Assembly: GCA_022496805.1 (NCBI GenBank)
Contig: CM040094.1
Location: 6,409,501-6,473,500, forward strand
Origin: Pohlia nutans
Lineage: Eukaryota > Streptophyta > Bryopsida > Bryales > Mniaceae
DNA length: 64,000 nucleotides
Direction of reading: 5' to 3'
A program made the position numbers and the translations under genes. The notes below the pieces were generated by a model. The model worked only from the letters and a program-made list of their open reading frames with translations. It was not told where the DNA came from and did no database searches. This document shows, one piece after another, positions 44,041-56,929 of this stretch (position 1 is the stretch's first letter; every line of letters begins with the position of its first letter).

Positions 44041-44932
44041 TGCTAAATAAAGGTAGTAGCATGTGTGCCAAATTTTAGCATCAGATCATGAAATACCAAT
44101 TTTTGTAAAATTGCGAACTACATAACTACCTACAAAAGGCAAAATCATTGTCTAGCATGGTGTCAATCAAACTCTATAATTTATTGATCTACAGGGTACA
44201 ATCCCATCAAATTTCGCGAACTCAATCGATTAGTAAATGACTCCATTCATGATGCAATGGCAAATTTCTAATTAAATTCATATTTCCGCAATGGCGTCAA
44301 TCATTCCCGACACCTCTTCCTAAAATGCTTCAATTTCTAAGATGCTTGATTCTAAAATCTCACCCCCAAAATGTCAAAAAAATGAAAAATAAATAAATCA
44401 TAAGCATTCTATGAAACAATTATATGTACTAAAAACTTTAATTTTTATATAATTTTTTGGATGAAATATTAAAAAATAAAAAATCCTCTTGAAAACTGAG
44501 CAATTTAAGATAAGACGTTTCAATCTGTAATTTTATAGTGAAAAAACCTCCAAAAACCATGGTTTCTTTTGCATATAATTTTATAGAGAATTTGCATTCT
44601 TTTCATTAAGACTTTTATACTTAGTAAGAACCCAATAAAATATTTACTATCGTTTGAATTTAGGGTTTCTAACTTCAAGTGAAAATGGGTAAAAAAATTA
44701 AAATAAAATAAATAAAATAAAATAAAATTATAGAATCTCAACAAAATGTGTTGTGTATCTTATATTTTACAAAACATTCAAATGTGGCTAATCTTTTTTT
44801 AATTTTATCATTTTCTGATGGCAAACCTTTGTGATACTTAGTTTAGGGTACTATAGTGTAGACGCTTAAGGGTTAAAACAGTTTTTCGCCACTTTATCAT
44901 CGAAACCACCCACCTGCCCTTCCGTTTTGTGG

Positions 44933-45358
44933 TAAAGTAGACGACCTGTTTCTGATCAGGCCCCCAATCACGCAGTATAGGGCGACCTATTTTCGTGAAT
45001 AGGCCTACATTATTTTCGAATTCATTCGTAAACGGTGGCGGAAACATGTTTCTTCTTAATATGGAAGGGTTGGCGCCTAGAATGGAAACTTGTGACCAAG
45101 TTAGTATGATATCATGTGTTCTCGAAATCTAGTTTTACAGTTCTTGGAAATAGGTCAGTCTATATAGCGAGAACGGGTTGGAGAGAATCTTCACTTTGAA
45201 AATTCGTAGTAAATTCGATATTGCCCCAAAATTTGTTCAAAAATATATTACCTTCATCAAATCTATTTCCCTACACTGCAAAATTATTTTCCTATTTGTT
45301 ACTCCACCGGAAGTATGCTGAATTGCTTAAGGTGATCGGAAACAGGTCGTCTACTTTA
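44933..45358. mobile_element. Inverted-repeat-bounded element (unclassified)
   Basis: 26-bp arms (44933-44958 and 45333-45358) around 'gtagacgacctgtttc' are complementary with two or three mismatches. Nearby 'acgcttaagggttaa' (44862-44876) is a lone TTAA-element terminus. No coding capacity. Confidence 0.5.
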
Positions 45359-45793
45359 GAGTGGATGAGCTCAGACTTTGATGGGCAGCAAGAGCATGAT
45401 AAAACCTCACTGACACGCAATCCAGCTTTCCTGATAGAATTTTATTCTGCGTTCTGACTGGCCGGGCACCGGAAGTTGATTTACTGTGGTCTGTGGTATC
45501 AAGATCTCCTTTAGTTCCTTGGGATTGATTGAATGATGGAATGACCCTACTACAGAATTCACAAAGTCCAGAAATCAGCGAAAATTTCCAATAGAGGATA
45601 TAGAAGGATTTTGGCCAACGGAGGATCCTTCGATAGATCACCGCATACTTTCCGCCTACGGAGGATCCTCCAATGTGTTCCATTATGTTCCATATACAGT
45701 GTTCAACACATACAATGCTCTTTGCATAGTAAGTAAACTTTGTCTTGTCCAGAATTAGACAGTCCATATTTGAGCCCTTTTTCCAGAACTAGA

Positions 45794-46211
45794 TAAATCA
45801 TGCATTACCCCATTCCCAACTGAATAAGATATACGGATATGAGGCATTGGTATTATTTAGTATTTTATTTTTTTTAGAGATTGGCAAGAAGAAATAGATT
45901 CCAACACAAGTTGAAACATAATTTTTGGATGAAGAATGAATTAGTTATAAATTTTCAAAGTTGAAGTATGACGCATCCCATTCACGTCATATAGGTACAC
46001 CTCTTTCTGTCTAAAGAGGATTTGTATTGCACACACTATAGATGCTTAAACCAACAACAACGAATCCATAACCACACTTACCTAAAACCAACAAGAGAGA
46101 ACCCATTACCAACTGTAACTCATGCTACAACCAACACCATTGGAGCATTGATTGTGGATAATGCCCCTAGCTGTTGGTAAAAGGAGCCAGTTGGGAATGG
46201 GGTAACCACCT
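45794..46211. mobile_element. MITE B, copy 2, inverse orientation and uninterrupted
   Basis: Colinear with the reverse complement of 18380-18789 plus 19053-19063. It ends GGTAACCACCT-TA at 46201-46213. The left end lacks the first bases of the terminus. Confidence 0.8.
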
Positions 46212-46357
46212 TACTGATGAAGTATGGTTGGGTGTGGAATATTCCACCCTGTCTCCTGCTGGGACAGTGCATGCTACTGAATGTTATGGTTATACTGAAT
46301 GTTGCTGCTGCTGCTGGCTGTGTAATGGAAATTTTATTTCATGATGGCTGCTGTTAA

Positions 46358-46897
46358 CCCTTTAGCGCGCCGGCGTCCAGATTCTGGACGCCGGATGAAT
46401 TTCAGCAGCTCGTTTTCTGTAGGTACCGGATGTTTTTCATCCATTTTATTTTATTTTCATTCTTGTGCTAGTTGAGTACCATTTGTACGGTATGGATCTT
46501 CCAAATAAGATAACGTGAATTTTTGAATATTTACAAAAGTGATTAATGTCAAGTTTCAATCATAGTTCAAAAAAAAAGACCTTAAATATGATTTTCCATA
46601 GTAAGTAGAATCAAATAATGGAAACCATACCATCCCGTAGTGCATGTCATTCTAATTTCATTACAATATTTTTAAATTTTTTTGTGTTGATTTTGGATTT
46701 TTAATTGAATTTCAAGAGAAAACCTTGCAAAATTACTTTTAAAATATTAATAATAAATATGATGAATCCAACCGTACGGATGTTATCTACACATTGACAT
46801 TTACAACTTTGTTTTGTACATCAACTCCATTTTCGTTTTTCATCCACCATTTTATAACAAATCTTTGAAAACAGTGTTGAATCGGGACGTTAAAGGG
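46358..46897. mobile_element. TTAA MITE subfamily P5, copy 2 (540 bp)
   Basis: TTAA at 46354-46357 and 46898-46901. Starts CCCTTTAGCGCGCCGGCGTCC and ends GGGACGTTAAAGGG. Confidence 0.88.
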
Positions 46898-47080
46898 TTA
46901 AGTACCTGCAGGATGGCCCTGGCTGTGGGGTTTAGTAAAGTACCCAGTGGCCATTTTGCTGCACACTTACATAAATTATTTTGACTTTCAAGGTTATTTT
47001 ATCCTATTCTATGCACCAGTTTTATACCCAAAAAGAGACCTTGAAATCAATTGTGAGAGCAAATATACCTTGATGTCTTG

Positions 47081-47483
47081 TAAGGTAGTGGGACCAATTC
47101 TTGACCGGGTTGTATTTCCGACCCCTACTAGTTGGGGGATGGGTGTCAGAAACCAATCAGCATGGTTTCAGGTAGTGTCCAATAGTGTTCTAATTTCGTC
47201 CATGCTTGGAAAAATCAAGAGCTTCTTATTGGTATAGAAGCACTCTATTTTCAGAATCCAACCTCTCATGAAAACCATGACTCTATGAGCGGTTAATGGT
47301 CACTCTAAGCTTTCAGACTTAAAAAATCATAGAAAATTGTAGAAATGCTCAAAAAATGTTTTTTTTTTTGGGAGATGCCTTTGCAATAGCTTTGCAGAGC
47401 ATCCAAAAATTATAAAAAAAATCTTTCACAAGTCTAAGTATGCAAACCTGAAATTCAGTCGGGAATTGATCCCACTACCTTAC
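47081..47483. mobile_element. Inverted-repeat-bounded element (unclassified)
   Basis: The left 'taaggtagtgggaccaattc' (47081-47100) pairs with the right 'gggaattgatcccactacct' (47461-47480), imperfectly. It holds an intervening T-tract and no coding region. Confidence 0.5.
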
Positions 47484-47684
47484 TTTTGGTCTGTAAGAAG
47501 TACATGCATATAATCATACATGAGATTTTACCTTCTTCTAAATTGTGCTCTTCATATGTGGAAATGTGGCCAATGGGACGGTCAAATTTCATTACTAGTA
47601 CACTCTTTATCGTCTCTGCCCCACCAGGTAGAGAGTACAGAAACACTTTGTTTTTGAGGAGTTAGGAGGAGTTAGGAGGATATA

Positions 47685-47790
47685 TATAAAGAACTCCGGT
47701 CTATGGTGGGACCGGCGTGAATGAAGTGTCTGTTCATCCTATCGTAGGTTCAGTGCCCACAGGACAAAGAATCCAAATCTGCAGATGCTA
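47685..47790 (-). mobile_element. SINE 3' fragment, same family as 16204-16585
   Basis: The plus strand reads 'aactccggtc...ggaccggcgtgaatgaagtg' then 'gtgcccacaggacaa', matching 16229-16310. It is truncated at its 5' end. Confidence 0.6.
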
Positions 47791-48471
47791 CCACCCGGAT
47801 GAGTTACGAAGACAATAAAAAGAAACTGACAAAGTAAATATTAAAGCAAAGACTTTGCGTCTAGCCGCTTGTTCTATTTAGTGTCATCTACAATTTAATG
47901 TAAGAGCATCTACACACTACCACTAAAAGCAGAAGATTCTCGGAAAAGTGTTTGTATTTAATGTTGCATATTCATGGAGGATGAGAGAGGCAGTGAATAT
48001 GAGTACAATATAATAATATTTTAATACGTCCAAGCTCTATAACTCATTTTGAAAGGGCTCAATATCTTGTATTGATGAACAATAATGATCACTTATGTAT
48101 AGTGATTGTGACTGGTTCACCAGGTCTAATTATAGAAGGACACACAGTGATTCAAGGGTGTAGAGACAATAATTTGTGACATCAAATTTTGAATGTGATA
48201 ATAGTAATTAAGGAGAGAATTGAAAGGAGGAAGGTGTAGATGCTCTAACACCAAGATAGTGTAACATAAAAGATTATTTTGGTTTTTCTTTCTTCTTTTG
48301 TCTTTCAAATGGGATTTTGAACAAGAAGTTGTTGAATGAATAATCACTTCATCTTTTTATGGCTAGGATACTATAGCAGTTATTTCAATTTGGGCAGGTT
48401 TTGAATGAAGGGCATAAATAAAGAATCAAAAAGTCTAAATTTAATATCCAAGGATAGGATTATGTTGTTAA

Positions 48472-49038
48472 CCCCAAAATGTCCTCACCCTCTCTATATT
48501 TGGAGAATTTTATAGTTGCCTTAAATAAAATGTAACTAACAGGAATCTTTTGAACTTGATGAGCGAATAAAAGTTTTCCATTATGAATTTTAAATTCTAT
48601 TCATATGGTTAGATCTATGATTGCTATCACCAATATTTTTGTATAAATTTGAAACTTAAAATTGAAAATTCTTTTGTAATTTAATTACAAATAAGATATT
48701 GACAATATGTGAATGAAATTTATTGGGATGAATTGAAATGTAATACTCCAAGTGCAGTGATTTTAGGAGATATTTTGGTTTCTTAATTTTATGCGTTGAT
48801 TTTTTCAAGAGTACTTTTACACTTAAATCTTCAAATTTTTGTGTGAATCACCACAACATGAAATGAGGCCTAAAATTTTCACAAACCATATCCTTTCTAA
48901 ATGGATCACACAAGCATGAAGCTAACCTTCGATCAAATATATAGTTAAAAATTCACACTATAGAAAGTGCATGACATATGAGAAAACTATGTATGATTTT
49001 GTACATCGTCCAAAAAATGGACGCTTGGTTGTTAGGGG
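48472..49038. mobile_element. TTAA MITE subfamily P6, copy 2 (567 bp)
   Basis: TTAA at 48468-48471 and 49039-49042. CCCCAAAATGTCCTCACCC to GGTTGTTAGGGG. Colinear with 3163-3730. Confidence 0.82.
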
Positions 49039-49042
49039 TTAA

Positions 49043-50525
49043 CTTGTAAGTTCATAACTCTAAATGTTTTTGGAAAGATCCGATAGTTCACTTGGAAGAT
49101 TGTAACGTGAATAAAGTGGAGGCACCAATACCTCTTAGTTTAAGGATTTCGACCTATTTAGAGCGATGGTTTTCAACAATAAAAAATTGCAGCACATAAA
49201 ACTTTGGGTGTAATAACCAAGCCCAACTTTTAATGAATTTTGTCATAATGTATATTTTGTTGTGAATTATCAAACTTAATCTGCATAGACTACTATTGAT
49301 GTTAGTAGGGAACCAATACTTGTCTTTCATTTCTAGTCCAGTCAATTTACTAATTTGGCATTCATAATTGACCACCAAACCACTACAACTAATGGTTGTG
49401 ATAATTTGATTAAGAACTCACGAAGTTGAAACAAGTACTTGCATAGGTGATTGAAATAGGTCCCTAACAAGTTTTGATGCTTCTACCTTAACTAAATATA
49501 TTTCTTACAATAAAAGCACAAATGTGGAAGGTATTGTACTCCACATTTCAAAAACAGCAGTAATAGAATTTCTTAATTGAACAACTTCTAGTGTTTACAT
49601 ATGACACATCCTCATCACCTTCACAACAAGCTATCAATTGCACCAATCTTGTGTTTTTTTGCTACATTTTGTGGTTTTTAAAACTACCACACCACCTAAT
49701 ATAAAGTTTAGGTGTCCCAATCATGAATTTGGGTGCCCAGACAATGTTGGCAAGATTTGCAAAAATCAATTCACATAGATAGATAGTGTATCACTAAAAA
49801 GATAAGGGAATAAAAAAACAGGCACCAAAAAAAACTCTCATAGCAATGAGGATAAAATCAATGTACAAATTTATTGTATTGGCAACAAATCTATGTTTTT
49901 TCATACATCCTATTTTTTCATTCAACTTATTGGCCCTTCTCAAATCCCTTCATAAACCATGTCTTTTTCATTCAATAACTTTGTCTTTTCATTCACTACG
50001 TATAGTTCATAAAGTCTCATTGTGGTTTACATCGCGGACTTGTTGGCTACACGAGGTGGCATTTTCTCATTATGTTCCCATATGGTGATTCTCCCACTGG
50101 ATTTATGAAGCAAATTGGCTTTAAAAACCAAGAAATTAAACAAAGAAAAATAAAATAACCCTTGTCACATGGACACTAAACGATTAAGCAACAAATGATC
50201 TATATGAGATTCAAAATTTACTAAATGGTATTCATCAAAAAACTTGTACACTAATTTATAGTATATGTACCCATATTTATACTATTTCAAAGTCTTCAAA
50301 TAATGTATTATACACTAGGGCTACGCGATGCTGCGCACAACCGTCGACAAAAATCATAATCTGAAATGCCCTGTGGTACAAACTCCATATTTTTTAATTT
50401 GAATATAAATTAAAATATATCACAATAAGGTGTCTATTGCGGCACTTGCCAGAGAAGTTTCGAGGGTGAGTTACACTCTTGAATTACACCTTTAGGAAGT
50501 AAATAAATAAATGTATATTTATATG
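49043..50525. other. AT-rich intergenic DNA, nothing recognised
   Basis: Short open frames only, without recognisable motifs. Confidence 0.4.
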
Positions 50526-51140
50526 TATATTTAGGAAGTCGTGAGCCATGCTAACGACGATGACCACGCCGACGCCGACGCCTATGCCTTCCGATTTCCT
50601 TTGTAATTTTCTTGGGTAAAAACCCTCTCGGAGTACCTCGTCGACGGGATTAAAGTAAAGTTAAAAACAAAGTTCCTCATTTTTTAAATGATGGTTTGTA
50701 GTGTGTAAATTTGAAAATTTCTTGAAGACCACTTTGTGAAAAAGATTCCAAAAAACTCAAAACTAACAAGTAAGAAATGAAAGGTGTTCATATATATAAA
50801 AATGAAGTAAAATAAAAATTACACAAAAAATGAATGAAGTTGATCTTTGCTTTCATTTTTAATTTTCAAAATATATCAATTGATTTTTAAATATTATTTG
50901 AAATGACTTTTGCAATAACCTTTTGAATAGCCATTTATATAACCTTTCAAACAACCTTTCAAGTTTCCAACTCCAACTTCGATCTCTTCCTTCTTTTCAC
51001 AACCAAATAGGACTAATAATACCAAAGGGCACGAAGACGACGACGGTCACGACGATGACGACGATGCTGACGATTTTCCTTCATATTTTTCTGGGGTAAA
51101 ACCCTCTCCGAGTTCCTCGTCAACGGAATTTAATAGATCA
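50526..51140. repeat. Direct duplication of a GACGACGATG-rich block
   Basis: Positions 50530-50655 and 51010-51130 share a (GACGMYG)n tract. It is followed by 'gattttccttcatatttttct'-like sequence, 'ggggtaaaaaccctctc' and 'gagt(a/t)cctcgtc(g/a)acgg(g/a)at'. On the minus strand the block is open (for example SVDEELGEGFTPEKYEG in the second copy), so it may derive from a coding C-terminus that I do not recognise. Confidence 0.55.
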
Positions 51141-51839
51141 AAGAGTGTACTCATGTGGAATACAAATGAATAAATCTCATTCAATACATATAGTAAATTA
51201 TTCATGGACTTTACATAGAACAACATAATAGTATTTAAGCAATAGTCTAAAAAGGTGTAATTGGAAGAAAAAATTGGAATATCGTAGGTAGAGGGTACAT
51301 AGCATAATAGAGCAATGGGAGCCAACACCTTTTTGTAATGGGACCACATTCAGTTATATTTAGAAACTAAGTATACGTGACAATGACACGGAATTCATGG
51401 AATACAAATGACATTCCTTCATTATTTAGGAAAGTGAATTTAAGTGAAGATTCTCTGTCGATTCAATTTTCAAGAGGGTGTTCCGTTGCACTGCTTTATT
51501 GTGCTTTGTAAAATTAGAACATATGTGCCGAATATTTAATTTTTTGGAACTAAATAAGGTTTGGAAAATGGAATGTTTGTAAATTTTCTCTTTTCACCAT
51601 ACAAAAAACTATTTTTATAAAAAATGAATTTCCAAATAATTTGACATTTATTTTTAGAAATGTTTTTTTGGACCCTACTCTCCACTAACAATGAAAAATG
51701 GCATTTTTGTGTTCATTTTTCAACTTGAATCTCCAGACCCATTTACATCAGATTAACATACAGTAGGGTGCAAAACATTTTGCAAATCACCTTTGATTCT
51801 ATAATCACAGTGTATGTTATCAAATAATTAGTGTCTATT

Positions 51840-51975
51840 GTTGGAAGGGGAGAGTAGTCTTGCACCGATGGCCCTTTGTCTTATGGGCACTGGTTTATTG
51901 TTAAAATAAACAAACACTTTATTCGCGCCAACTTTGAAAGAGGTCTGGAGTTTCTATCTATCTATTTATTTTATC
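51840..51975 (+). mobile_element. SINE 3' fragment with (TCTA)n tail
   Basis: 'cactttattcgcgccaactt', then 'ggtctggagtttctatctatctatt', corresponds to the inverse of 16204-16275. It is diverged. Confidence 0.5.
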
Positions 51976-52319
51976 AAATATGGTGTACAATTAAAAAAAA
52001 CTCACAATAATTATACTTAGTATAAAATAATGTATGATTTCTAAGAAATGTGGATGCATGTTCCTTTTTTAATACTTGTAAGGTATTCAAGATTCCTTTT
52101 TTAACCATATAGAAAACCTCTTTATTTTGAATCTTTTAAAAAAATACTTTCCATTGAGATTGCCCTCCACCTTCAATAATGTAAGTTGCTTTCAATAATG
52201 TGACCCACACAACCATATGTAGAATAAACGATGCATTGAAAAGAATCAAAATGCTTTTGCTAATTGTATAACTATAGAGTCTACCTTCGAAAAAGAGCAT
52301 CAAGGGTAGCATGCGTCAT

Positions 52320-52412
52320 CTTGGTCCTGGTGGCCAAGTTGGTAGTGCTTCCCCCAAGTGACTCTTCATTCACCGTGGCCCTTTGGACCAGAGTTTCTAT
52401 GTCTCTATCGTA
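52320..52412 (+). mobile_element. tRNA-like SINE fragment
   Basis: A box-A-like 'ggtggccaagttggtagtgc' is followed by 'cattcaccgtggccc' and 'accagagtttctatgtctct'. It appears internally deleted. Confidence 0.45.
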
Positions 52413-52545
52413 ATAATGTTATGAAAGGATTATCATAAGTGTGGGTCATATTTGACAATGTGATGTTGAAATTTTGAGAGGTCAACATTACATTTTGAAA
52501 GGTCCATGTCACCCTAAACCAAATCAAAAAATGACATGCAACACT

Positions 52546-52640
52546 TTTTTTGTTCTGTTTTTCTTCCTGTTCTTTCTTTCTTTCTCTCTTCTTCTTTTTT
52601 CTTTTTTCTTTTTTCTTTTCCCTTTCTTTTCTTTTTTTGA
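52546..52640. repeat. Pyrimidine-rich low-complexity tract
   Basis: A (TTCTTTC)-type run about 95 bp long. The predicted Lys/Arg/Glu-rich and Phe-rich frames here are artefacts of it. Confidence 0.9.
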
Positions 52641-52870
52641 CAAATATCAATTAGTTTATGTTGAACATGACCATGATGTAGGGTACTGCACTTGAAAGTG
52701 GGAAGTGGGAACACATGCAGTGGCAGACAGTCAGCGTGAAGTCACAAGCTTGGAGGACACTGCATGAAGGAGCAGGAAAAAATGAACTAATAAACTTAGC
52801 ATCTGAAATGGAGGACAAAAAAATTAGTACATAAAAGTACATAACCTTAGAGTGTGGTGCCATGGGAGTC

Positions 52871-53160
52871 TCATGCGGATTTCTCTAAATCCCCCGGTGG
52901 TCTTCAATGAATGGGGACAAAAGTGCCCCCTATTTTTGTCCTTGTACGGGCACACCTTAAAAAACAACCCCCTCCTCCAATGGTTTTTTATTCCCAAGAA
53001 GGTCCCCCTAGGGTAATTTAGAGCCATAGGCTGCAAACTTGCAAAAAAAAATTGCCAAAAAAAGCACGGAAGGTGCCCAAAATGGAAATTTGAGAAAAGG
53101 AAGGGGGCATGAACAGTGGCCTCGCATTCAAGACTACCGGGGGATTTAGAGGCGGGGTCT
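52871..53160. mobile_element. Inverted-repeat-bounded MITE (about 290 bp)
   Basis: Left 'aaatcccccggtggtcttca' pairs with right 'ttcaagactaccgggggattt' (one mismatch), with flanking partial complementarity to the ends (cggatttctct/agaggcggggtct). Confidence 0.65.
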
Positions 53161-53284
53161 AATGCCCATTTTACAAACAACGTCAACCTGCCTGCTCACA
53201 AGTCCAAAAACAAATTCTTGAGATTCACGCAAATTTAGAATTCGTTTATTCGATAGTTCACACCAAAGTACACATGAGAGTGAC

Positions 53285-53460
53285 ATTGAAATCGCCATAT
53301 ACTGTGGGTGGGTGAATGGCGTGGGTATATTCATCCATTTGAACAAATTTTCATCCAATTTGGATGAATTTTACCAAAGTATTTTGAAAAAATAATAATT
53401 AGTAAAGCCTCTTGTAAATATCGTGGGCAACAATATATGATGATTTCGGTGTAGCTAGGA
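53285..53460. mobile_element. MITE M, solitary inverted copy
   Basis: 'gaaatcgccatatactgtgg' at the left and 'gtgggcaacaatatatgatgatttcgg'-type inverse at the right, with the internal 'catccaatttggatgaattt' block. Same unit as 24345-24545 and the 60190-61190 array. Confidence 0.75.
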
Positions 53461-53517
53461 GTCATAAGAATTAAGCTCTTCATTCCATTTACTGTGTGAT
53501 ACACTACCGTAAGTTAA

Positions 53518-53728
53518 CCCCTAAATGTCCACAGATTAATTGCTTTAAATGGAAAATTGAATTAATCATGTTGTGAAAAATGTAATTTAAATTTTATATC
53601 ACCAAAATCAGTGAAGAATATTGCGTGCATTGGTCAAATGCAAATAAATTTGAACCAAAGGAAATATACATAGTGCTTACTCAAAACTTGTAAAATACAC
53701 ATAATACGGCTTCTTGGTTCTCTAGTCG
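53518..53728. mobile_element. TTAA MITE subfamily P1, inverted copy (211 bp)
   Basis: TTAA at 53514-53517 and 53729-53732. The body is the reverse complement of P1 ('tcaccaaaatcagtgaagaa', 'ggcttcttggttctctag'). Confidence 0.82.
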
Positions 53729-53732
53729 TTAA

Positions 53733-55280
53733 ACCTAAATTCATGAGTAAATAATTTGAATTTTTAAATTTGAATTTTTGAATGAAAGTAGAAGAAGGTA
53801 AAAAGATAAAATTTCAACCTAGTCATGTCAAATTCTTTGGTAATCACTACATTAGTGTTGCACTAGTATCACATTGTTCTCAGTGAAATTAATGAATTAG
53901 AGTCATTTTGAGAAGTAGAGTACCTTGAATGGATATTTAAAATAAACCATTGTCCAAGGTTTCATTGTAGAAAGATGTCATATCAATGGGACAACATTGA
54001 TATCCATATCCTGAACTCATATATCATCAATCCCATGTTGGAAATACTAGGAAGATACTTATTCAGCCGTCCACTGATCCACATGAGGAAATTTAGATGG
54101 GACCTACTTTGTTTTGAAACTTGAATGCTAATTCAAACATCATGGATCTGATAGATACTATTTACTTGATTTGGATTTTTGGTGGCCACTTGTCAATCAT
54201 TGTTTATTAAATAATACTTAATGATGGTCGTCCAAAGGTACAATATAGCAAAAAAAAAATCATTTTATCATACACTAATGTTACTTTACATTAAATTAGA
54301 GGTGACAAACAATAGAATGAAGAGTATAGATTTCATTTTTTAAAGGTGGACTCTATCATCTTTATAAATTTGGAACATTTACATAAGTTCAATCATAATA
54401 AGATTTTGCCCTATGAAGATTGGAATATATTATTATTTTTTAAGGAATTTGAAGCTATGCAAATGAATGTGTATTTATTGCAAAAGAACTCTAGCTTCTC
54501 AGAATAAATAAATAAACATGTTCATTTTAAACTTCCAATTTTGTCTATACAATAATGTTAGAAATTTAGGACCAATACTTGGGAGGGTAGATTTTAATTT
54601 TTTCATCCTTCTCACTCCAATTATTGATTGAGAAGAAATTTCATTAATTAAAATTTTGCAATTATACAATATTAAAATTGTGCATTAGGAACACTTTAGA
54701 CTAGGGTATGTTTGAAGTCCCAAATCCCATGTTCAAAATTTTCTCAAAACTTGAATGGAAAATAGTACTACTAAAAAGTGAAACTTGAAGTTGTATACCA
54801 ACTCAACGTTGTGTCCAAAGATTCAATTTCCTTCAAAAACACCTATATGACAACACTCTTGAATATTTTAGAACCAAAAGAATTGACACTTGTAAGAGGG
54901 ACTTGGAAGCACGACTAACTTTCTATTTTTGCTAAACTCAACTCTAGCTCTAAATCTACCCTTGGTATCATTTATTGCACAAATGAAAGTGGAAATTCGC
55001 CTTGAAGTAGGACTTGAGAGGGAAGTGGACCTTGGGACTTGAAAATTATTCATTAGTGTTGGCCAAAGATCAAAATTTGAATCCATCTAATTTGGAATTC
55101 CATAATGAACTTCAAAAATGAAATAATTGAGGTTTTGACACTATGATGACATTTCTCTAAATAAAAATTTATAATACAATGTCAGATGGCATTAGAGTTA
55201 ATCAAAAACAGAAGGACAGCTGAAGAGGATTTGGAGGGGAGTCTTCTCTCTATAAATAAAATTTCTGACAACCATTGTTC
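53733..55280. other. AT-rich intergenic DNA, nothing recognised
   Basis: No coding frame with recognisable motifs and no terminal repeats found. Confidence 0.4.
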
Positions 55281-55284
55281 ATGA

Positions 55285-55400
55285 ATAGTCCCAATGGTTG
55301 GGGCACTTGGCATGTAGGAGCGGATGGAAACTCTCCTCTAGCATTGGGGAGGTCACGAGTTCCACGCCCCATCGTGGCGCAGGGTCTTGCTTTAGATTAT
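55285..55400 (+). mobile_element. tRNA-derived SINE 5' part
   Basis: Box-A-like 'tggttggggcacttggc' near 55295 and box-B-like 'ggtcacgagttccacgcc' near 55350-55368, the same arrangement as the 5' half of 16204-16585. The 3' part is missing. Confidence 0.55.
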
Positions 55401-56925
55401 TCTCCAACTCACTTTGAGCTAGTTTTGCCGTTTTTTTGAACTGAAAATGAGTTGAAGGTGAGTATGAGGTGAGTTTTCACTTTGAGACACTCTTTTCGGT
55501 TAACTCTATTAGTGCATGTATTGCTCATCAAATAAGGGTATGAATGCAAGACCTCATGCAAGTAAATGGGACCTTAACCGTAGTAGAGTATTGTTGATAT
55601 AAGCAAAAATTCAAATACATGGCTCATTCAAATGAAATGTCATTAACTCGAGGAGTCCATTCTTTGTAATGCCTACGCATCCACATGAATTTACAAAGTG
55701 TGGAGTCACAATTGGAATCTAAGTTTTATATCACAAAGTCTTGTGGAGTTGAGTCACGTGAAAAATATTTTTAACACTAAAGTCCTAAAATTCAAATGTC
55801 TCTTTCATGCCAAGATTACATTGTTCATATGACACCATGTATGTGTCAAAACTTTGCTGTTCAATCAAGATTTCTATAGAAGTCAAATACATGTCTTGTA
55901 AGCGAATAGAGACTCATTGTGGCAAAGAATATAGACCATTTTTAAAAGACATTGAATGTGAACAACATATTATTGACTCGTATTCTTTCTTCCTCATACA
56001 ATGTTATGAGCATGTTTCTCACATTGGAATGATTTTTTCCATAAATATAAATAAATATAAAAATATTCCAAAATATAAAAATCAATAAAACGGAAAAATG
56101 AATAAATGTTATAAATATTATAAATATAAGAAAAAAAATCAAAAATTAAATTTATTTACCGTATAAGATATGATGTAGAATAACTTTCTCATTAATTAGT
56201 AAAAGCCGTTTACACAAATTATAGTACTAGTGAATTACCAATGAATTGTTGTATAGATGAAATATGAGTTTTGGATGAAAATTATTTCTTTGGAGATGAA
56301 ATTTATTCAAACTAGGTTGTTTGGACAATACCTTTAATACTCAGTAAGAAGTGGTATACTAACCAAGATTAATGCTCAAGACAATACATGACATACTAAA
56401 ATACTAATGTAATACTAACAATCTATCAAAATATTAAAAAAATTATCAATACTTGAACATTCTTATGTAATTTTTCTATGTCAAAGGTGACAATATTTTA
56501 AAAACAAAAAACAAATAAGTAAACACAAAATGCTAGTATCAATTCATCACATGCGCTTAAATGATAGTGATTTCTAAATGAATTAAAGCATTTTGAACTT
56601 CCAAAAATTTGCATTCAAATGCGATATTAATTCTTTAAATAGTGCAAAATTGAGTATTTTAAAAATCCTTCGGTTACTTTATTGAATCTAGGTGCATTTG
56701 TGTATGATGCATTATAAGCATTAATTGGCTATAATATTCTATAAATTCAATTGATTCTTCTTGAATATGAACATTTTTAACTCATCAAATTTAACATTCC
56801 AATTTAGAAAATATAATCATGATAGCAACCCTTGGCAACATGTATAGAGTTAGTATATTATATTTTACAAATTTTATTATGATCTCAAAAATAATTCTAA
56901 GTGCGGTCAAAAAGCATAATTTGAC
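55401..56925. other. AT-rich intergenic DNA, nothing recognised
   Basis: Short frames only, such as one at 55807-56088 without recognisable motifs. Confidence 0.4.
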
Positions 56926-56929
56926 TTGT

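Noticed and set aside
52405..52714. Lys/Glu-rich and Phe-rich proteins
   Set aside because: They are translations of the pyrimidine tract at 52546-52640 in opposite strands.
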